From the NCBI GenBank assembly GCA_018524725.1, contig JAEUWP010000601.1, positions 62,001-126,000 on the forward strand: DNA of 64,000 nt, written 5' to 3'. Both the position numbers and the translations under genes were made by a program. The stretch comes from Podaxis mareebaensis (Eukaryota; Basidiomycota; Agaricomycetes; Agaricales; Agaricaceae). Below, in pieces: positions 39,001 through 53,235 of this stretch; positions within the stretch are counted from its first letter, which is position 1; each line of letters starts with the position of its first letter. The notes under the pieces were generated by a model, which was given only the letters and a program-made list of their open reading frames with translations, had not been told where the DNA came from and did no database searches.

Positions 39001-39920
39001 GAGATGGCAAGTTCACCGCGGGTGGGTTTGGAGAGGACGTGGTCTTCTCCTTTCGTCTCCGTCTCAATCGTAGCACGGTCGCGTCGTCTTCCTCTCTTGG
39101 CCTCGGAGCTTTCCACAAAACCTCTTCTCCACCGATTATACTCCTGTAAAACTCCCTCCCGATACCGACTGTGGTCCCTTTCTTCGGCTTGCCATGTTCC
39201 CGGAACACCATCCCGTGCCTTCACACGTTCCAATGTCGTCATGCTCCTTTCTCGTCTAATGGCAGCTGCCTCGCGATCGGGCCATTCCGAGCGCTTGACG
39301 AACTCAAACTGGGCCTCTGCAATTTCTTCATCGTCGCCAATCTGCGATGAGCCCACTCTCCGGCTGCCGGAGGACTGTGGCCGAGAAGACTCAGCTGACA
39401 GGGAGCCATCGGTCGGACCCACCGACTCTTTAAATAACTGCAATTTGGCAGCTACTTTACGTCCCATTCCGGTGCCAGGTACATGTCCAGTTTCGCGCAT
39501 GTGAATGACTGAAGTCGAGGAGCTCGCGGAAGAGGATGAGGTGGAATCAGTTCTCTTAGGTGCGGCAGAGGACAAGACTGTGGTCAGAACGGATAGTGGA
39601 GAGGGGTCGGAAGGAAGGGTCATTGACCGGGTTGAGGATCTGCGAGTCGGGCTGCAGGTAGACTGGAAAGAATCTTTGGTGAGAAGTTCTTCGGGGTCCA
39701 AAACATCAGGAACAACAGGGGGTTTCTGTAGCTTCTTGGACTGTGGATATAGTTTGGCATGACGCGTTGGGGGAAATGCAAAGTGCTGGTGTATCACGTC
39801 CGGCTGGTCAGCCGGAATATTCTGCAAGTGAGGTGAAGACACGGCCGTTACGGTGCCCGAACTTGGCGGAGAGAGCGGGAAACCAAAGTGTTCGCACCGA
39901 CTCACATCGGATGAACCCAT
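36051..39920 (-). CDS. KCS1: Inositol hexakisphosphate kinase (Kcs1/IP6K)
   Basis: IP6K makes the pyrophosphate 5-IP7 from IP6, linking phosphate status to growth. Exons 39920-38439, 38369-36912 and 36863-36051 give 1,250 residues. The first about 460 are serine-rich and disordered. Kinase-fold pieces follow: [18 protein letters not shown] joined to [34 protein letters not shown], then after a long disordered insert [20 protein letters not shown]. The inositol-kinase signature PxxxDxKxG is PCVMDLKMG. The C-terminal lobe has [14 protein letters not shown] and VRIVDFAHT, the metal-binding IDFAHT-type motif. All key motifs are present. The large insert between the lobes resembles fungal Kcs1. 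Confidence 0.94.
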
Positions 39921-40236
39921 GGAAAGTGAAAGAAACGGGGTAGAAAAAGAGTCAAGGCAATTGGCCTGTGAAGGTCAACCCTGTGAGGTAACCCTAGGTT
40001 CCGAAGAAAAAGAAAAGATCGCCGGGTTGGATAAGGGGAGACAAGAAGGAAATAGAAAGCCAGCGAAAAACGACCGAATGATTGGCGAGATATTGTGTAC
40101 CTCGGGGAGGGAAAAAGGAAGAGAAAAAAGGAAGATGGGGGTTGTAGACAAGTAGATAGCCAAGTATGATATCAGGCATAAACTTCAAAGGACCTGCCTG
40201 GCACGTGCAACTTGTGGGCAAGACCCGGAGCACTCC

Positions 40237-40260
40237 GTAATTTCTGAGCTCCGAAATTAC
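40237..40260. promoter_or_regulatory. Perfect inverted repeat upstream of Kcs1
   Basis: GTAATTTC (40237-40244) and GAAATTAC (40253-40260) are perfect reverse complements around an 8-base spacer, about 320 bases upstream of the Kcs1 ATG. It may be a dimeric factor site; the binder is unknown. A CACGTG E-box lies nearby at 40202-40207. Confidence 0.35.
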
Positions 40261-41811
40261 TGGACAACCCTTCCTACCCCCGCTACTTCATCTCTTCGTT
40301 TTTCGCCTAAACCCTGTATAGCGTGCAATCACCCGGCCAGGTATCCCACCATCCCTCGCCATCATCGCTCACCACGATGGGGTTCGCCTGCGAAACCAAG
40401 GTCCCACTTCCACGGTGGTTGGGGGCCCTTAGGATTACGCACGTTTGACACCTTCCGGGCAACTCCCCCCCTCGATGAGGGACTCTCACCCCGAACTTCG
40501 CCTCAACGAATAGGAAATGCCACCGTGTTGTAAGGATGCAAATTGCCCCTATTGTCAATCCATTTCGCGCCTTTTTCGCCTGCAAATCTCCTGGCCGCTT
40601 TCTAAATGCCCCGGACACAAGTGTCGAATTTAATCGACAAGTCCCCGCGGGTCACCTCATTTCCGCCCGATAAGCAGGGAATTTTGGTCGCTATCAATTG
40701 TTATCAAGCGCTCGTTACATCGGTATGCTTGCCATGTGTACCTGTATCCCCTCCATTCAATCGATCGAGGTTAGCTCCAGTCTAGATTTTATCTTACCAA
40801 CTCAGACAGCAACAAACGTTGGTTACCAAAATTACGCACCACTACTCTCATCCATTCAAGGGGAGAAAACAACAATGATCATGCACATGAAAGACGAAGT
40901 CATGTGCTCGTAGAGGCCTGCCTGTTGACCCCTCATTTCTGTTTCAAACACAGTTCTATTTGAAACTTGGAACAACGGTGTTCCTCAGTTGAACAACTCA
41001 AACATTTGTCTGGAGACCTCTGCAACGCATTTTTGGCCGTTTTAATGGAATGAATCCCATCTCTTTCTGCGTGAGAAGCTACCACTAGTGTCCAGACTCC
41101 CAACTTTATGCTTCATTGCGTGCTCAAGAGCTCGGGCCTGATCTCCATGATAAAAGCGCGATGTTAACATGGGATTAGTCTCCAGTGCGAAACTTGGTGA
41201 AATCAACTGCCGACTGAACGAAAATCAGGTGCATGCAAAGGGCATCTGGTGGCTCACACAAGGAAAATGAATATTTTTGTCTCTCAGAAACCTACAATGA
41301 CCTCTCCACCATAACAAACCGCTTCGTCAGACCCTGTACTTCCACGGAGTCGGTGGTTCCCCGGTTGAGCCACAACGATAAACAAGTTTAAAACAACAAT
41401 AAACGGCGGATCAAGAAGGGCATCTAATCAACACACAATATTCATGATTCATCTGACCTTAATTTATCTCAAAGCTTAGCGTTTATTAACCCTTTCCTAC
41501 TTCTGACCACCCTCTCAAGGTCTGATTCCCATCTTGAGGCGCGTCTCGTTCAAGCGAGCATGTTTAGCCTAGCAAACCTTTCTAAGTTAGTTTCATTTTC
41601 TGGTTTCATCTTGAGCCAACCCCGTCTATCGGAAGGACAGGCCATTATCAAAATAGGATGTTATAAAAAGGCCCCAACAGATACCCAAACCTACGGAATG
41701 ACATTTCCAATGCATTCCCCGTGTCGAAACTCCTCAACCGAGCTAAACTACACATGCGCCCCATATTAATATGACGGAGAACTGTGCATAATGCCAGGAT
41801 GTCTGGTTCAC

Positions 41812-41831
41812 ACTTGCCAACTTTGGCAAGT
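41812..41831. repeat. Short perfect hairpin
   Basis: ACTTGCCAA and TTGGCAAGT are reverse complements separated by CT, giving a 20-base hairpin in intergenic DNA. It is too short to assign. Confidence 0.4.
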
Positions 41832-42880
41832 ACGTTACGCAAATGGGTGTTGACATGCATCTCACACACCTAACCCCACCTTTTCAGACGAGTCTTTGCA
41901 AGAGCCCACTGGGCTCTGACCAAGATCACCTGAGCCGGCCATAGGAAACCGAAAAATCGCACTATATGTCGGCCCTGATAGGACGCCCCGGTGGAATCTG
42001 CGGAATAGGCGCGAACCACCGCGTACGTATGCCTGTCAACCCTGTTAAACTGCAAGGGTTTCCGGGGACTCTGATAGTAGACAGAGACGGGTGGTCGGCG
42101 ATTGAGCTCCGGAGCAGTATTGATTCTTTGGAGCCAAGCTCGGGGTGTGTACCACCGACTGAACGCCCACCTCCCCACGTTTCGAAGTCATAGACATATA
42201 CAGCTAAGGGCACATTGATCGGATCGCCCAGGATAGAATTGACAAAAATAAACTCGCGAGGCCTAAGTCCGAAACCAACCACAAACCGTGGAAGTCTCTC
42301 CTTTTTTAACGAAGGGACGTAAGGACATCCCCGCCCCCACATTCACGTTCGTGCACATGCTCGTGTCATCCCTCCCACGTTCAACAGGGAGCCCCACTCT
42401 TCCCAGAGCCAAGCTCGAAGACTCTGTCAAGTGGCTCTCTTCTATGATCCTCCGGACAGCTGTCCAACCCGCCAAGCACCCTATCCGCTCTCAGCCGATG
42501 AACAAGGTGAAAACTGTCTTCCCTTTGAACGACATTGCATCATGCATACCATGTGTGTTTGAGAATGTGGTAAGGCATTCCTGGAGGAGCACGAAGAGCT
42601 TCCCCGAGTTAAGTTGTCGATGAAGTCGATGTATATCGCATATTTAATCCGAGATCGACATTACAACTGGTCACTGGCGTCAAGAAGGGGCCTTACTTGC
42701 CCAATTAATAGGATTGTAGACAATGCGCAAGGAAAGTACGGAAGATATCTCGACTTCTGAGCAGAATGAAAGGGCTTAAACTATTTGCCTGATGTACTAC
42801 GCCAAGTATTCAAATATTCACACTCAATCCCTCTGATATTTATAGTCTGGTTACCGTTGTTCCTTCCTTTCCTTGGTGAG

Positions 42881-42991
42881 TAGAGTGTATGTGCAACCTT
42901 GTTTTCAGCGAGATTATGGGTGTGGAGCAATTCAGTTTCAATTCAGTTCTCACTGAAAACTCACTGAAAACGGGGTTGCACATACACCCTA
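42881..42991. mobile_element. Palindromic MITE with TA target duplication
   Basis: A 111-base element with 32-base inverted arms, 42881-42912 against 42960-42991, matching at 28 of 32 positions. Excluding the outer TA on each side, the ends read GAGTGTATGTGCAACC and its near complement GGTTGCACATACACCC. TA at both ends is consistent with a Tc1/mariner-like target site duplication. It has no coding capacity and would be mobilised only in trans. The centre contains repeated TCACTGAAAAC units that match the inner arms. Confidence 0.7.
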
Positions 42992-43377
42992 GTGTGTTTG
43001 TCTTTCTATCTGATTTTGTTTATCCTCCGTTTGTACTTTCACACACCTGTTTATCTCTTTAATTGTACACCATTTCAATCTCCTGCTCTACCTGACATCC
43101 CCCTAATAAGAAAAGAAAATGCAACGACAGCAAATCTAAGCGACAGACTAAAGCGTGACGTACAATAACCATGATCATATGTAGTACTGAAATTCTTGTC
43201 AGAATCAAGAAATGTGCTAGGTCCATTAAAAGGATCCACCGAAACCCACCAATATACAGTAAAGTAGTCGGAAGTCGAAAAGAAAAGACAGACAAACGGA
43301 TGAATACCGTATCGCACTCAGCTGCAAGCGAGAACGTTCCTCGTGGTAGTCATAATCATAAAGCAGACGTGCACTAA

Positions 43378-45697
43378 TCATGTCGTCAATGGTATAGTCT
43401 CAACACTATTCGTCCCACCGTCGTTCAGCTTCCTGCGCTTCGCAGCCGGGCCTTCATCCTCAGAATCGTCAATTATGATAATCGGCGATCCGGGATCAGC
43501 AAGCACATCGTCCGCAGCGGGATTTATCCCAGCCATTGGCACTGGTGTGGGCACGACAGGAGCAACGGCGTGAGGGGGCTTCAACTCCGAGGGGGTCGCA
43601 TTCGCTATATCCGGACCCGTCGTACCGGTAGGACCCACAGCTGAAGGGTTGGCGGCGGCAGCAGCAGCAGCCTTCTTCGCAGCTTTAGCGGCCTTCTTCG
43701 CGCTCTTGTCCTTATTCTTATTCTTGGCTCGCCGTTCCTTCAACGCCCGGACCATGTGTCCCGTCAACACCTTCACTGCAGCCATAGCACCCATCTTCTC
43801 CAATTCTTTCAGCATTTCCTGTGTCAGTCCAGAGAACACATCTGGATCGAGAATTAGCTTCCGTTCATGTAGGATCATATAACCAGGCTTCGCCGAATTG
43901 TTGGGATGACCAGGCGCATAATCAGGATGTGTCGTCGGTATTGGGCCCAACACGATGGGGATGACAACATCTGGCACGAGATTTGTATTAATCGGTGGCA
44001 GGGTAGGCCGTGCTGACGTGACAGAAGATGAGGATGACGTGGAGGCGATTGTGGGGGCGGAGGGTGCAGGCGTAGGTGTGGCTGAAGAATTGAAGTTGGT
44101 AGTCGTAGAAGGTGCTGGTGTCGTTAATGAAGGTTGAGCGGATATAGAGGTCGTACTGTCGGCAACTTTCGTAGCTGCAGATGGATGAGGATTCCAGTGG
44201 GGTCGCGCCAATGCGGCATAAGGGTTCGTCGAGTGTGAAGATGGATATGCGGTTGAAGACTGCACGTGTGATGAGGACGAAGAAACTTGGGCTTGAGCAT
44301 TATAGGCGAATACGCCAGTGGCAGCGTTCGTATTAGGATTAGGCACTGGGGTTGGAGCGGGTATGGTCGACGGGTTGGTGGCTACCGCTTTGGGTATTAG
44401 CGGTGCTGATGTGAGGGGTGGAGGCAGAGGGCCTTTTGGCTCGCCTTTTATGCTGCGTTTCAGCGGTGGCTCCAGAGGCGCATTCTTGTCCTTCCGTTTC
44501 CCAAGTTTCCCAGGACCATCCTTACCACCGGTGGCTTGAGCAGCATTTTGCAAAGCCCTACTCTCCTGCTCCTCGAAAGCCTGAGCGTACTTCTCGTCAA
44601 TAGACCAGAAAAAGCCTTTCCCTCTATCTCCACCACACCGTTCCATTTTCAGGAAGGCCCGGCCGGAAGACAGATTATGCCGCACAGAACTCTGAAAACC
44701 CTGTCAACATGCGCACGGAAAAAGATGAGCAGATACTTACCATCCATGCACCATCAGCATATTTATAATAATCATAGGTTGTCATTATCCAATTACAAAT
44801 TTCTTGTAGTGTGGCCTTGCCGTCGATGGCCTTGATGGCACGATAGATCAATTGTGCATAAGTGAAGGGTGGTTTTGGTGGCATAACCTCAGGACGTTCT
44901 AGTACTGGAGGGTCCACATCTCCCTTCTTGCGCTTCTTCGGATTGGCACCTTTGCCCTTTCCTATCGAGTTTGAATTGGGAAGTTGTGGTTGCTCTATGG
45001 GCTCAGGAACCGGCAAAATCTCGATTTGAGGTTCTGGAGAAGGAGGTGATGGTTTCACTTTCCGAGGGGGAGGCGAGTTTGAAGGTTGTGAAGAAGGTGG
45101 AGATATAGACGTGATATCTACAGACGGCGAACGTGCGCGATTTGCAGACGACTGGGAGCTTGGGGACGGGGTATCTTCAGGAGGAGAGGGTGGAGGAAGG
45201 ACGAACGTAAATGTCCGGGACGCTATCTGGATATGTGATCTGCAAGCGAAGGCAACACCCAGGGTGCGGCGGGTTAACTTGAGTAAGTATTATTTCGGAA
45301 CAGTCGATCGGGACAGCAAGTACCTTTCACCTAGCGTCGCTCTTGTCCCAGCACCGCACCATACACCATCAACCCAAGCGCCATTCCGTCCAATAACCAC
45401 CAAGACGAACCGGTCCTCGTCTTGGTCGTATTCTATTTTCGCATGCAGCCGTGATACACTCTTCAAGTTCCCCAGGTCAACATCAACCTGGGCTTGTTCC
45501 GCCGTGGACGACGAGGGTGCGTTCGGGTTGGGTGCGCAGCGCCGTCCTATGGTGATGGAGAGCATCTGTATGTAGAATGTCCAGCCAGGAAAGACAAGGG
45601 AATAATAGGCAGAAATCTTGTCTTGAGTGGGAGGAGATTGCTCCCGAGTAAGTTCGACATCTGGGCCTGGAGAGGCGCTGTGCGAACGGGTATCCAT
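43378..45697 (-). CDS. FHA-forkhead transcription factor (Fkh/Fhl1 type)
   Basis: Predicted nuclear regulator that combines a phosphothreonine-reading FHA domain and a forkhead DNA-binding domain, as in yeast Fkh1/2 (mitotic genes) and Fhl1 (ribosomal protein genes). Exons 45697-45324, 45239-44741 and 44691-43378 give 728 residues. FHA: ISAYYSLVFPGWTFYIQMLS, ITIGRR, LKSVSRLHAKIEYD and IGRNGAWVDG. Forkhead: KPPFTYAQLIYRAIKAIDG, ICNWIMTTYDYYKYAD, GAWMSSVRHNLSSGRAF and RGKGFFWSIDEKY. The long Pro/Ala-rich tail has Lys/Ala tracts near its end. An in-frame ATG at 45898 would add 67 residues of GC-rich, unfamily-like sequence, so I prefer 45697. Whether it is Fkh or Fhl1 is not settled. Confidence 0.9.
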
Positions 45698-45984
45698 GTT
45701 AGCTGATGAGATAATGGGTCGATATCGACGGGTGGTGCGTCGTGGGCGACGTTGGCGACGTTGTGGTCGACAGCCAAGGGGTGAGTTGGGCAATACACGT
45801 GACGCTGGGGGTGACTTGGAGGGAGGTTTGCCCGCCGGCCCGAGACATCCCCCCCATCCACCGCCATCACTGTCGGCGTCCGGAGCAAACCCGGCCATCA
45901 GGCGTCATGCCTCGGAAACGCGTCTTCGCAGAAGCCGTAAAAAATGATGAAGTCATCTCTTCCTCTTTATTTGTCTTCCCCACC
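45698..45984. promoter_or_regulatory. Divergent promoter, FHA-forkhead and MTFP1-like genes
   Basis: 287 bases between two divergent ATGs. An upstream in-frame ATG for the MTFP1-like gene exists at 45908 but its reading (MPRKRVFAEAV...) precedes a better conserved start. Confidence 0.5.
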
Positions 45985-46770
45985 ATGACCACCTCTGAGA
46001 AACCTTTGGAGGCAATCGAGGACAAGGCTAACGAGCTTGCCGACAGGGATGCTGATAGTGTCGACAGCGATATCCGTTACATGGCTTACGGTGCACGGAT
46101 AAGGACTGCACTCCGGGCCAGCACCCGTTATATTGCTTATGTGCGTACGATTGGCCGTGGTTGACCGACATTGGATACCTGAACTTTGCCTGATAAGACC
46201 AGTGATATCGGTGAAGCATTTCGTTCTGTCGTGCCTCCGTGGGTTGTTACCGCTGCCTACGGCATTTCTTGGTTATACCTCTCAGGGTGATGCTCTCAAA
46301 CCAACCCATGTTTACATTCATACTCACTCGTAACAAGGGATGTTGGCTACGAAACGTATAAAGCCCATAGGCGTGGCCCAAGTCCTATAGAGGCTGTGAA
46401 TTTCTCGGAACCTGCTCGGCTGGCTATCTCTGCCGTGGAACGGGCAACTTTCCAGTCAATTGCGTCTATGTGAGCCTTTATTCCATGTGAAACCGCTTCC
46501 AGGATTGATAAGGACGACAGGGCGCTTCCGGCACTAACAATCCATACAGCCGTGTCGCAATCAAAGCGATTCTTTGTTAAGGCCACCAGTCCAAAGGTTA
46601 AGACTTGGGGTCCCACTATGACTGGCCTGGCAATCGTGCCTATTCTTCCATACCTCTACGACCACCCGGTCGAGCACGCCACAGAACGCGCCTTTAATTG
46701 GATACGGGAAAGATTAATTGAACGCAACCAAGCGGCAAAACAAGCAGGACCTCGAGATAAACAAGATTAA
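45985..46770 (+). CDS. Mitochondrial fission process 1-like protein (MTFP1/MTP18)
   Basis: MTFP1 family proteins sit in the inner mitochondrial membrane and affect fission. Exons 45985-46140, 46198-46286, 46338-46469 and 46521-46770 give 208 residues. Key stretches are SDIRYMAYGARIRTALRAST, RYIAYTSDIGEAFRPVVPPW, YGISWLYLSGDVGYETYKAH and SMALPALTIHTAVSQSKRFF, ending with the late membrane segment TGLAIVPILPYLYDHPVEHA. The reading matches the family end to end. The ATG at 45985 gives a short acidic N-terminus. Its stop lies 98 bases from the convergent eIF2B delta gene. Confidence 0.9.
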
Positions 46771-46868
46771 TAACCGCTTATTCACAAAATGGTGATCATA
46801 TTAATATAAATGGTGACAGTACAATATATCCTAGCATACAGCACTACCCGGATGTTCATAAAGTCGGA

Positions 46869-48466
46869 TTATAATGTAGTTTTCCCAAGTGCCAATGGGA
46901 TGGAACTGATACTACTCGGTGGGATCAAACCGACTTCGGTGACGACAGCTGTGATGAAGGTGGAAGGTGTGAGGTCATACAACGGGTTGAGGATTTCGAG
47001 GTTTTGAGACGGTGAGGCTGCTTCGCGATGTCCAGTTGACTTGGTGATCTTCACAGGCGCTTTATAGACCGTTAGGAGACCTGCTTTCTCTGGATTCCAA
47101 GCTAAACGCACCAAGCTCATTCTTGCCAAACCCATCCACCATCACACCCTCGCTGAACTTGTAAGTCTCACAGCAAACCATAACAGGCACTCCATGGCCT
47201 TTGGCCATCATGGCGACAAGTGCAGTCCCAGCGCGCGAATATACTGCACCGTTGGAAAAAAGTGCGTGTGCGCCGAGTAGGACGGTTGTCACCTCGGTGA
47301 TTAACGATGGGAGGGCCGGTAGTAAAGCGTAAGTACAAGGGATCGGATTAGGCCCACTGGTGAGCTTGTTCAAGAGCGCCTTTCCTGTTATGATGTGAGC
47401 GGATACTCGGCTGGCACTACTGTGGCTGACCTTCAAGAAGTGGCGGGCAGTCGATGACGAAGACGGAGAATTTCTTGCCCTCTTCTTGGGCGTTTAGAAG
47501 TATTTTTTCGACAACTGAGGATCTAAGTGACGTTAATCATACGCGCTAGGGCTGATCGGTTTGGAATACCTCGCAAATGTTAATATCACGTCACCGTCTT
47601 TGATCTTGTTTCCAGCAAGCTCTTGAATTACTTCGTCTGCAATGATGATTCTGTCTCGAATATAGTTGTCGATTTTTTGACAGAGAGCATTTTTGGCCTG
47701 GAAAAGGATCAAGATATGGCCCGAGAGTTGGGTAAAGGTCCGCGTACGTCCTGTTCAACCATATCAATGTCCGAACCGCTGATTTCAAGCTTCAACTGCC
47801 GGATCGCGTTGCCCATGGTGACGGACATTGGTCGGGCAGAGACGAGGTGAGTAATTTGGGGTGATAAGTGCGTCATTAGATGTCGCGAAAGGGTATGATT
47901 TGGAGGAGTGGTATAATCCTGTATAACCTATGCAATATAATCGATTAACCGCGAGAAGGCTAATGGACATGAGGAAAACAAACAGATTTGAAGGCTGTAA
48001 GAGTGGCTATACATCTAGCGTTCGCTCCACAAATTTTGAATTCTGAAAATAGCAGTCCGAGTCTGATAATTGCAGGGTGAATGTCGCCCTTTGCATGGCT
48101 GACTTGTTTGGGTAGACCAAAATGCGAGAAGATCCGCAAACTCCGGGAAACGACTTTTGTGCCAGTAGCATCATCCAATGCAGCAGGAGCATCCTTTCCA
48201 GTAAAGGTGCCTTGTTTCGACGTCTCTCCAGCCTGAGATTTCTTCTGAGGCGCAGCGGGTGATTTAGGTGCTTTCGGTTGATTTGCTCCACCCCCACCTC
48301 CTTGTTGTTGCGCTTTTAGAGCCGCCTTAGCTGCGCGCTGTTTCTCCTGGAGTTCTCTCCTTTCCGCCTTGGTCATGGATTTCTGTGAAGGCTGGCCCTG
48401 TGGCTTTGCGGGAGCTGCAGCGGGGGTGGACGTCGAGGGTGGATCCGTGAGTGTTGGGACGGGCAT
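46869..48466 (-). CDS. GCD2: Translation initiation factor eIF2B subunit delta (Gcd2)
   Basis: Regulatory subunit of eIF2B, the guanine exchange factor for eIF2 and the sensor of eIF2 phosphorylation. A lysine- and alanine-rich N-terminus (MPVPTLTDPPSTSTPAA, then KAERRELQEKQRAAKAALKA) is typical of delta. The Rossmann-like C-terminal domain includes KIKDGDVILTFA joined to RSSVVEKILLNAQEEGKKFS, VFVIDCPPLLEG, IPCTYALLPALPSLITEV and VLLGAHALFSNGAVYSRAGT, then GHGVPVMVCCETYKF and NLEILNPLYDLTPSTFITAV. One late acceptor, near 47,010, has two in-frame choices that differ by one alanine. It is divergent from Rat1 across 347 bases. Confidence 0.93.
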
Positions 48467-48813
48467 ATTGGTGTAGTCTCGTGGTATTTGAGAACGAAGA
48501 TACAGAAAAGACGCTGCGAGCGAGATCGCACACTAGAGCTGATTGGAGCTGTTTTGTTTGAAGGCGCGAATGAATGACCGGTTAATCTAATCCAGTTTGA
48601 ATACGAGTCATGACACGGATGATATCAGCCTCACGTGATCCCGGGCATGCCAAGTATGTACAAACTTTGCAGTTGGCACTGATTCAGCCATTCGAGGCTC
48701 GCGACTCTTCCGTCTCCTCTTCTGTCCGTTGTCACGACTGCTATTTCGCTTCCATTATAGGTGCTTGTATTATAAGGCAATATTCAATCTCCTTTTGTTA
48801 ATCGCTTGCTACA
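48467..48813. promoter_or_regulatory. Divergent promoter, eIF2B delta and Rat1
   Basis: 347 bases between head-to-head housekeeping genes. No specific site was recognised. Confidence 0.5.
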
Positions 48814-53054
<4,241 letters not shown>

Positions 53055-53235
53055 TCTATTGACTTTTTAACCTATGCGAGATCTGTCACATCCACTTTTC
53101 ATATACTATTTTTTCTGGTTATATTACAGTTAAGATGCAACAACGCAAGTAAAGTGTTACAATGGGCATAGAAAGGGGGATGGTAAGGATTATCGAGACA
53201 TCGAGCAACGCAAATGAATCTATGATAGACAAAGT

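Larger units (their letters stand above)
39921..43377. other. Gene desert of about 3.4 kb
   Basis: This lies between the Kcs1 start and the FHA-forkhead stop. It contains an 8-base-arm palindrome (40237-40260), a 9-base-arm hairpin (41812-41831) and the MITE at 42881-42991. Open frames of 103-126 codons (40307-40618 minus, 41962-42342 minus, 42288-42623 plus) have random-looking translations. No tRNA-like B box was seen by eye. It could hold decayed transposon sequence. Confidence 0.5.

Noticed and set aside
40370..40420. tRNA-like GGTTCG run
   Set aside because: No acceptor-stem pairing, D-arm or anticodon stem could be built around it.
41962..42342. 126-codon minus-strand frame in the gene desert
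   Set aside because: The translation is not family-like, other frames overlap it, and no exon partners were seen.
45698..45898. 67-residue N-terminal extension of the FHA-forkhead protein
   Set aside because: The extension is in frame but is Arg-, Gly- and Pro-rich, and it would nearly fill the divergent promoter; the ATG at 45697 fits the FHA family better.
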